From contig NC_056001.1 in NCBI RefSeq assembly GCF_018446385.1, positions 9,852,672 to 9,916,671 on the forward strand: DNA of 64,000 nucleotides, read 5' to 3'. The translations under genes and the position numbers were made by a program. A model generated the notes under the pieces. It was not told the DNA's origin and ran no database searches. It was given only the letters and a program-made list of their open reading frames with translations. Positions 56,810 to 64,000 of this stretch are shown piece by piece; position 1 is the stretch's first letter; every line of letters begins with the position of its first letter. The DNA is from Zingiber officinale (taxonomy: Eukaryota > Streptophyta > Magnoliopsida > Zingiberales > Zingiberaceae).

Positions 56810-58424
56810 GTCAAGAACAATAAGAATGTTTCTCCTTCATATCCTTAAAATTTATCCCATTAAGGATTGACAGTAAACTTAAGTTAGCATAAATAATATC
56901 AATATTTCTTGAAAAGGGAATATAAAAATAATAACATAAATAATATGCTCATTTCAAATAAATTAAAATAAATGATAAATCTCATTTAAATATACCTAGT
57001 GCAATAACAATATCAAGTCTTTGAACATTAAATGATACTCTTATTATAATAATCAAATATGAATAATAATCCACGACAAATAATAAATCCATCTTTGGAT
57101 CAATTTATTATATTTATGAAAAATAACAAATACAACCTTATAATTGTTACATATTTATTATCACAAATAAATATATAATTTTGTTAAGTATAAATCGTCT
57201 ATAGCACCAACTAACACTCACTATATACACATTTACACCTTAAATAATACCTCAATAATATCTCAATAGTTCAAATAAAATTAAATTCTAACAATAGAGA
57301 TTATTTTGGCGACATATACTTCAAATTTAACTTAATTGGAAATAATAAGATAATAATAGAATCCATAGGATCCAATTTAAAATTTTAAATCAATATTATA
57401 AAATATTTTTTTAAAAAAAAAACTTAAATTATTTTACTCTAATGATTAAATTTAATGGATAGTAAATAATGGGACAAAATAGGACAATTTTGTCAAATGT
57501 TTTTTTTGTTTGAAAAATATCAAAATTTGAAATCTCAAACCAAGTGTTCATCTTCTTCAAACCGATGCAAATTCCTGAAACCACTAAGTCACCACTGCCG
57601 CCACTTTGTTCAACTGAACCACCACTAACCCACGGTAGCATATAAGGAAACGACCAACACTGCGATATCTACAACATCTAATCCGTCAAAAAAATATGGT
57701 TGGATTCTTCTTTTTAAATTAATCATTGCATAACAAGATCTAAAACTTCAATCTTTCCGGCAGCAATTTTTGGTAGTCACTTAGCTCGTCCCATCATGGT
57801 CGCCTCTACATGGTCATGACCATACGCTGTTGGAAATGGGCCTGGATTTGGCTGCATTATACCCTATTCTAACTCCCCTATCCCAAAATTGAATTTCCCC
57901 ATTTCAGGCTAAGAACGAGTTGATGGAAAGATAAAACAGTAGTCATATGAGAACCAATTAAACAAAATAATTTTTTAAGAATTTAACCAATCAATAGAAA
58001 AAAGGATTGAGAAATTTTAATATAAAATCCTAAACTCTATTCAATTCTTAAAAAATCACAAACATAATAATCAAAACTGCAAAAGCGTACTAGAACTCAT
58101 AGTTTACAGTTGATTTTGAACAATGATCTTCAATTTAGATATTTCCTTAACATTTAGAGAGTTTTGTAGATGGGATACATAACAAAATCGTCATATTGCA
58201 AATTAGGACCATAACTAATATTTTTAATCATCTAAATTTACTTATTTCTAATTTAACTTCTCAGTAAATCATAAATTGTATATATAATATCCACACTATT
58301 ATATTCATGACAATTAAGTTCTTAAATCAAATTCTTTAATTCTAAATTTTATCACATTAATTTATGACTTATTTAATAAATTATATTAGACATTTATAAT
58401 TATAATTATGGCTCTAAAATTACA
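56810..58424. other. AT-rich intergenic stretch
   Basis: Largely A/T with no supported gene. A CACCACTGCCGCCAC-like patch near 57590 yields only short frames. It separates the copia/SINE cluster from the right copy of the duplicated segment. Confidence 0.5.
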
Positions 58425-58975
58425 AGATGGGAGGTGCCGCGGTTGATTGAGGTGTGCAAGTTGAGCGGGCCTATCAAGCAAGAGGAACTCCACATTATAG
58501 AAGACCTGTTTTTGGAAGAAGAATTCAAACTTAAGATTGAGGAAAGATATATTTTTTTCGATTTTATTGCATTTAGGATGAAGTTTTACATATATTACGT
58601 TTTTATTATTTTTTAATAAAAAAGAAAAAATTGTGTTGATAAAATTATAGAGGAGCTTTGATCTTTTTAGATAGGTGGGACTTGTTTGGTGCATGGCCAG
58701 TTTCTTCAAGTGAAAGGAAATCAATTGCCTCATTACTTGAAAAGTTAGGCAAAAGGGCAGACAGTGGCGTTGCTGTGCAGGGATTTCAATAGGAATCCTT
58801 TTTATTTTATAGGTAAAAAACATCTGATATAATTTATAATACCATTTAGTAGGATTAACCCTGAATTTGAATTTAGAATATAATTTGCAATCCCAACTCG
58901 TTAATTTTAAAAAAGTGTAGCTTTGCCAAACTTCTCCGTTAACTTTATTAATCTTTATTGTAACACTAGCGCTAG
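58425..58975 (+). pseudogene. 3' end and UTR relic of the membrane protein gene
   Basis: 58430-58499 matches the last codons and stop at 50268-50340 (GATTGAGGTGTGCAAG, GGGCCTATCAAGCAAG, AACTCCACATTATAG). The following 450 bases match its 3' flank. Nothing of the rest of the gene is present upstream. Small indels shift the frame. It lies tail-to-tail with the chitinase, as in the ancestral arrangement. Confidence 0.88.
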
Positions 58976-59047
58976 CTAGTGTCATTACATCATATATATC
59001 GAAGCAACCGATTTATTCATTATGATATATCATCATTTCGTATTAAA

Positions 59048-60132
59048 CTAAGCGTTAAACGGCCTTTGGTTGTAGCAGTCCAAATTATTGCCATAGTTCA
59101 ACCCCAGCAAGTCACAGTATCTCTTGTAGAATCCAATCCGGTTTGCGACCTGATCGTTCGGACCTTGTCCGCACTCGATCCCTCCATTGATGATGTTGGT
59201 GATGACGCCGTACCCTGGAAGTCTTCCAGCCGCTCGATCGGCAGCGGAGGGCGTCCATCGTCCGGTGATCACGTCGTGGGACGAGGGTTTGTTCCCCTGC
59301 GCGGTCATCCAGAACCAAATGGCCGTTTTGAAGGAGATAACTCGGTCCGTGGCGACCAAGTCCGGGTTACTCAGGAGGTTCGAACCGATGGCTCTCCCGG
59401 CTGGGCCGTAATTGTAATTGCTGCACGAATAAGAAATTAATTAGCTTTATTCGTTTTTTTTAGAAATTTTTGAGACGGAATAATTACTGGGAGAGTTGAA
59501 TCGGGCCGCGGCCGTAGTAACTCTGTCCGGCGGCGCACGGCCATTGCGCGTCGGCGGAGCAGTAGTCGGAAGGAGGGTCTCGTTCTCGGACGAAGCAGTA
59601 GCCCCATGCATATGGGCCGTCCGGTGCGCTGGGCCAGCCACCTGAAAGTTCATGAAAAACAAATAGAAATTATTAATTAATTATATATTTTTTTACTTGT
59701 TTAATTTAAAGAATTGGAATTGTAGTACGAACCAGTTGTCTCGTGAGAAGTCTGAGCCAGGAAGGCAGCGACCTCCCGGTTCCGGGTGGCGGCGTCGCCG
59801 GTCGTTCCGAATCCGGGGAAGGAGTTGGCTGCGGTCACGAAGGCGTCGTAGGTGTAGAACCCTCTGCCTGGGCAGGCGGCGTCGTTGCGATGCTTCAGCA
59901 TCTGGTCGAACAGGGAGGCGCTGATGATGCCGCCGCTAGGGGTAGTGGGGCATTGGCTCTGGCAATTATCGGGGCCGCAGTACTCCTGCGTGTCGCCGCA
60001 CCAGCCAAATTTGCTGCAGCAGAGCCCGGCGGGGCACGCAGCTCCACCGGCCTGCCGCCCGCATTGCTCACCGGAGGCGCCGAGCAGCAGCGCGGCCAGG
60101 CCGAAGACGATCGCTAAGAACCAGGTCGTCAT
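59048..60132 (-). CDS. Class I chitinase (GH19 with hevein domain), three exons
   Basis: Exons are 60132-59733, 59641-59488 and 59420-59048. Introns of 91 and 67 bp have GT-AG ends and all phases agree, giving 308 residues. A signal peptide (1-21, [20 protein letters not shown]) precedes a hevein-type chitin-binding domain (22-61, eight Cys: [20 protein letters not shown] and on). A very short hinge TTPSGG leads to the GH19 domain. Catalytic Glu131 in SHETT and Glu153 in FVRERDP keep the family spacing of 22. The 154 bp second exon is the usual size. The protein hydrolyses chitin in defence against fungi and insects. It ends [10 protein letters not shown] with no vacuolar tail, so secretion to the apoplast is likely. 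Intact. Confidence 0.96.
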
Positions 60133-60175
60133 GGCCGGGTCTGGATTATGAAAAGAGGAGGGATGGAGGTGGTGC

Positions 60176-60183
60176 TTAAATAG
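60176..60183 (-). promoter_or_regulatory. Probable TATA box of the chitinase gene
   Basis: Minus-strand TATTTAAG about 45 bases before the ATG. Transcription would start some 15 bases upstream of the start codon, a short leader as is common for chitinases. Confidence 0.5.
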
Positions 60184-60189
60184 AGTGCA

Positions 60190-61414
60190 ACGTGTTAGCG
60201 TCGAGTCAGTTGCCGCGTCTGAAATGATAAAATCAAGCTCTTAAAGTCCACAAGGAGCCAAAGAGGAACACGCATGCATGCTCAGAAGTTGCTTTGATCC
60301 TTCTTGTTAGTTCACCCGAACTAACTTGCATGTGTCTTAAGATCAAAATTAGACTGGCAGATTTTTTGTTCAATAAAAAGAAGGGGGAACCCGTGGAAAA
60401 ACACACAATCTGTTACTTCCAGTGGAAGAAAAGCCCACAGTTTGCGGATTTCGTGTGGAATTTGTATGGTGGCTCGTCGAGCTTGAACATGGGCTGCTCC
60501 AGGTATGCTGAGAAAACATATACGAATTAGGCGCGTGTCCTGGTCAATTGACTGACAGATGGACTGAGAAACGGACTCAGATATACATGAAGACTTTTGT
60601 GGCGCTTACGTCTAATTTCTGAATAACCAATTAATTAAATAATTTTTGTTGATTGGACGATGACATGAATTCGTACATAGGTTTAATTTATGGATACGAA
60701 TAGATAAATGCTAATTCAAGAATTAATATATTTGAAGAAATTTTTGTAATTCAAATTGCCTGAAAAAATTATACTCGTCATCTCTCAATTTGAGTTGTAT
60801 GTTAAAAGGAAATCACTGGCCAGATTTTAATTGAGATTTAATGAAGCGATCCCAATTTATAATTCAAGCTCTGCTAGGGTCCAAACCGGAATTTACATAT
60901 TCAAACACGGCGATAAGTTAATCCTAAACTCTAATACCAATTGAAATCATAGTGATCAATGCTTCAAAACAAAACCATATGATACATCATCTAAAGGATC
61001 TAACTATTATCAATAAATTAGGCAAAACTGAAATCACATACAATGGCAAACGAATGACTCACCTGAATCTATTGCTAAAGGCATTACTTCTTTCTTTAGT
61101 CTCGACGGGGAAGAGTCGAAGAAGAATTAAAATCTCAAAGTGCCCAAATAAATTTTCACCTCTCCCTTTTATACCAAGCCCATCTCCATTATCAAATTCA
61201 TAAAGCGTTAACAAATCATTAATATTAACGAACTAAGATTATTGAATCTACTCATTCAATCTACATTCAAAACATAAAAGTTAAAATCTCGTCTTCCATC
61301 ATGTAGATCACTTAATTTAATTGAGATTTAATTTCTTAATAATAAAATCACTGTTATTATTAATCCCGTATTACCCTATTTAATAGAGACTTAATCCTTC
61401 ACGTACTACTTTAA
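60190..61414. other. Chitinase upstream region
   Basis: 60260-60340 and 60625-60785 are shared with the left copy (50880-50955, 51100-51275). 60340-60560 is absent from the left copy and unassigned. Near 60930 the complement of a PBS-like ATTGGTATTAGAG occurs, hinting at an unrecognised element between about 60950 and 61410; I could not find its partner repeat. Confidence 0.4.
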
Positions 61415-61556
61415 GTACTTTAATCTGGTGGAAGGCTGCCTGAGGATGATCAGGCTAGGCGAATAGCAAGGCAATTTCAGCTATGATTGAATCGTGTGCA
61501 CCCACATCGACGGTAATTGGTCTGTCGCCCTTGATGCCACCACCACCTTCAAAGGT
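61415..61556 (+). pseudogene. Exon 2 fragment of the membrane protein gene
   Basis: Matches 49558-49700 (GTACTTTAATCTGGTGGAAG, GGATGATCAGGCT). In frame, CGAATCG became CGAATAG and TTGGATC became TTGAATC, giving stops. CG sites such as CACCCGCGTCGAC became CACCCACATCGAC. It is cut at 61561 by an LTR. Confidence 0.88.
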
Positions 61557-61561
61557 AGATC

Positions 61562-62489
61562 TGTTATCTTAACGACCTCCTAGTATCGGCCCCAACAATA
61601 TAAATGGGGGGGAGGGGTTAATAGCCATGAAAAGACATGAATATCGTTTCTCGATTTTCGGACAAAATTAGACAAACACTTGTATAAAAATAAACAGTAA
61701 ATACACAAATTAAAAATAACAGAGTTTACTAGATTTGCAATAAGAAGATTACTAATTCTAGACAAATGAAGCTCACTAAAATCTCCTTTGGGCGGAGTAG
61801 TCTCTTTACAACGTTGACAACTCACAAAGTAGTAAAACAAAAAGAGAATTTGTTTACAAGTGTTGTTCTTTAACTATTGAAATCAGGGTTGTATTTATAG
61901 CGCTGATCCGGGCGCCTGGAAGAGTTTTGGGCTCCTAGAGTGGATAAAATTTTATCCACGGCGCAACGGATCGGGACAACTCACTTTTCAATAAGTTTCC
62001 TGGCCCGGGTGTCTGGATCAGGTCCGAGAGCCCAAACCAGGCACAACTAGCTCGACCAGGGCGCGAGCCAGGGGCGCCCTTGCTAGCCCCGGGGGTCAAA
62101 GCGCCAGGACCAAAGTCAACAATTTTGTTGACTTTTTCGTCTGGGCTCTTGCTACAGCTCCGCTCAATTGAGTGATTTCGATCATCCGGAATATGGCTCA
62201 CCCGAATTCATTTTCTGACCTTCTCAAACAACTTTCCACTCTGATTTCTCGTCCATCAGAAACGTCGCACACCTCCTTCTCATTCGCCAACATTTTCTTC
62301 TACAGCGCCTCGCCCCTCAGACGCACCGAGCCCTTCGGCTCTCTCTCATGTCGTCCTTCTAGCTAGCTGTATGTTTTGCTCGACCTCCTGTGCTCCTAAA
62401 TTCCTAAACACTTAGACACAAGGATCAAACCACAATAGTACCTAACTTGACTTGGTTGATCACATCAAAACCTCTACGTGATACTTACA
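61562..62489 (-). mobile_element. LTR of a further LTR retrotransposon, minus orientation
   Basis: On the minus strand it runs TGTAAGTATCACG...TTAAGATAACA. At 62490 the complement of a purine tract (ATCTCTCCCTTTTTAATG) follows, so this is a 3' LTR with internal sequence to its right. A GGGGGGGAGGGG run and short TTTACAAAG text resemble the U5 side of the other LTRs. No partner LTR is recognised to the right, so the element is truncated or very diverged. It broke the exon fragment at 61556. Confidence 0.6.
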
Positions 62490-63300
62490 ATCTCTCCCTT
62501 TTTAATGTGGATCAACCCAAGTTAAGTTAGGGTAAAACATGACAAAATAAATATACAAGTTTTAAAACATTAGATATGTAAATTTGAAAAAAAATGTACC
62601 TCCTGTTAAACTTAGCTTCTAACTCTCCCTCTTTGATCACATTAAAAATAAAAGTTTTGCTAAATTAAATTGAAATTAAAGTCTAAGGAATACTCGAACA
62701 GTGACTAACACTTTTGTTTTTTAAAAATAAAATTTATTCTAGGAATTCTGATTTTTTTATTAAAATTTTTAACAAGAATAATTTTAAAAATTATTTTATT
62801 TGTTGAAAAATTCTGAGAATTTTCATAAAGGTTAAGCAGATATATCTAAAGTAGTAATAAAATTTTCATGAAAAAATAAGATCTATCTAAGCAGCAATTT
62901 TTCAAATATTGAGTGTTAAAAAATTTTGAATATTAAAAATTAGTATTTAGAAAATAATTCATACAAAATTAAACATTAGTTAAAAATTTTTTGAAAATAT
63001 TTTATTAGACAGAGAATATTATAAGTTTTTACAAAAAAAATAAATTTTATAAAAATAAAAATAACTCTGTAAAATATTTTTAAATTAAAAAATATAATAT
63101 TTGAAAACAAATCATAAAAAATAATTCAATAATAAAAAAAAATCTATATATAGAAAAAGGAATCCTCTTTTTTTTTTAAAAAAAATAAATAATACCTAAT
63201 TAATTTATAAGAGAAATTGTACATAAATTTATTTTAGCACATTAGGTAATTAATTAAAAGGTAAATATTAAAATTAAATTAAAATTAGAAATTTGTACTA
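62490..63300. other. Very AT-rich stretch, probable decayed retrotransposon interior
   Basis: No domain is readable. The first 150 bases (CTCTCCCTTTTTAATGTGG, CTCCCTCTTTGATCAC) resemble the 3' untranslated region of an LTR element. The rest is A/T runs. Confidence 0.4.
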
Positions 63301-64000
63301 ATTAAGTTGATGTGGCTTTAAGGGAGAGTCCACCCGTCACGGGACAGTTGACACGGTGTTGGTCAAAGTCAAGGCAGCCAACGCCAGGACTTACGGAAAG
63401 AGTCTCGGCCAAATGTGTCTGTCTGGTTAGCCCGGTCGGCAAAGGAGTGGTCGAGCAGATCATCTGGCAGGTCAGATGAATGGACATCATGGGCCCATCA
63501 ACCGAATGAACATCATGGGCCCATCAGCCGAATGGACATCATGGGTCGGTCGGACAAATGGACAAACCCATAGGTGGTTGTTTCGGTCAGCGGGAAAACG
63601 AGCCGCTCGGACCGCCTGTCCGGCGCAATGAATGACATTACACAGGAGAAGACGAGGAAACAAAATAGAACACTCCATCTATCATTAAATGTGAAGAAGT
63701 CAAGATAAAGAAGAACATTTCATCTATCATTAATGCATGGAAGTTAAGACAAAGAAGTTTTCCTTTGGCAATTAATATCATTAAATAGGAACAGATGAAC
63801 GATCACAAAGAAAGGTATAAAAGGGTACGTCATGTATAAGGAAAGGCAAGATCTATCTATTTCTTGATTACTCATTCTCTCTTCCTGATTCTGACTTGAG
63901 CGTCGGAGAGCCAATGTCAGGGATCCCTTCCTTGATTTGATTTTGTTTTGTAAGATTGAGGTCTTCATCCCGTCAGTAGTCGTCCAATCCCCAGCTTTCC
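63300..64000 (+). mobile_element. LTR-like segment, possibly Ty3/gypsy, running off the window
   Basis: A GC-rich block starts abruptly at 63300. TATAAAAG at 63816-63823 is followed by CTCATTCTCTCTTCCTGATT and CTGACTTGAGCGTCGGAG, phrases typical of the R/U5 part of plant gypsy LTRs. Neither end nor a partner is in view, so the class is an inference. Confidence 0.4.
63478..63552. repeat. Short tandem repeat, about 33 bp units
   Basis: Roughly two and a half units of ATGGACATCATGGGCCCATC then AACCGAATG. The GGGCCC core is palindromic. Confidence 0.85.

Overview
This is a nuclear plant window. It holds spliced genes with GT-AG introns, a receptor-like cytoplasmic kinase, a class I chitinase and a plant-specific type II membrane protein, set in a dense bed of LTR retrotransposons primed by initiator tRNA-Met. 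The two well preserved genes have very GC-rich exons and AT-rich introns, which is typical of commelinid monocots. A ginger or banana relative (Zingiberales) is only a guess.

Region 1 (1-5.4 kb). The last two exons of an RLCK-VII type kinase (exons 1-69 and 3880-4119) are separated by a 3.8 kb intron. The intron holds a decayed LINE on the minus strand, which is itself split by a small non-autonomous LTR element (TRIM). Next comes a frameshifted 3' fragment of an ELC/VPS23 (TSG101-like ESCRT-I) gene on the minus strand.

Region 2 (5.6-46 kb) is a five-level nest. A minisatellite (resuming at 45.4 kb) was split by a hAT transposon (about 5731-45442). The hAT transposase gene was split by copia A (8113-43220, 113 bp LTRs). 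Copia A was entered at three sites: by the gag-only element I (9616-16884, 1500 bp LTRs, TSD ttttg), by the LTR remnant element II (17719-19402) and by element III (21634-42690, minus strand, TSD tattt). Element III carries gag, coiled-coil, pol and an intron-containing 3' ORF. Inside that intron sits copia element IV (25169-34914, minus strand, TSD gtaag). Each disrupted reading frame resumes on the far side of its insert.

Region 3 (46-64 kb) is gene-bearing. A two-exon type II membrane protein gene (48748-50340, +) and a three-exon class I GH19 chitinase (60132-59048, -) lie in two copies of one ancestral tail-to-tail gene pair. The copies decayed reciprocally: the left copy kept the membrane protein gene and lost the chitinase coding region between two CTAAG repeats, while the right copy kept the chitinase and only the 3' end of the other gene. 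A third fragment lies at 61415-61556. Between the copies are a copia remnant split by a solo LTR and a tRNA-derived SINE with a perfect 12 bp target duplication. The right end holds two further LTR pieces.

The most unusual signal is inside the LTRs. Elements I, II and III, the 52 kb solo LTR and, more weakly, the TRIM carry arrays of short hairpins. In element I the two stem arms change together from unit to unit. A second class of palindromes built on GGATCGATC, GATCGGTC or GGTCGACC recurs in LTR families that otherwise differ.
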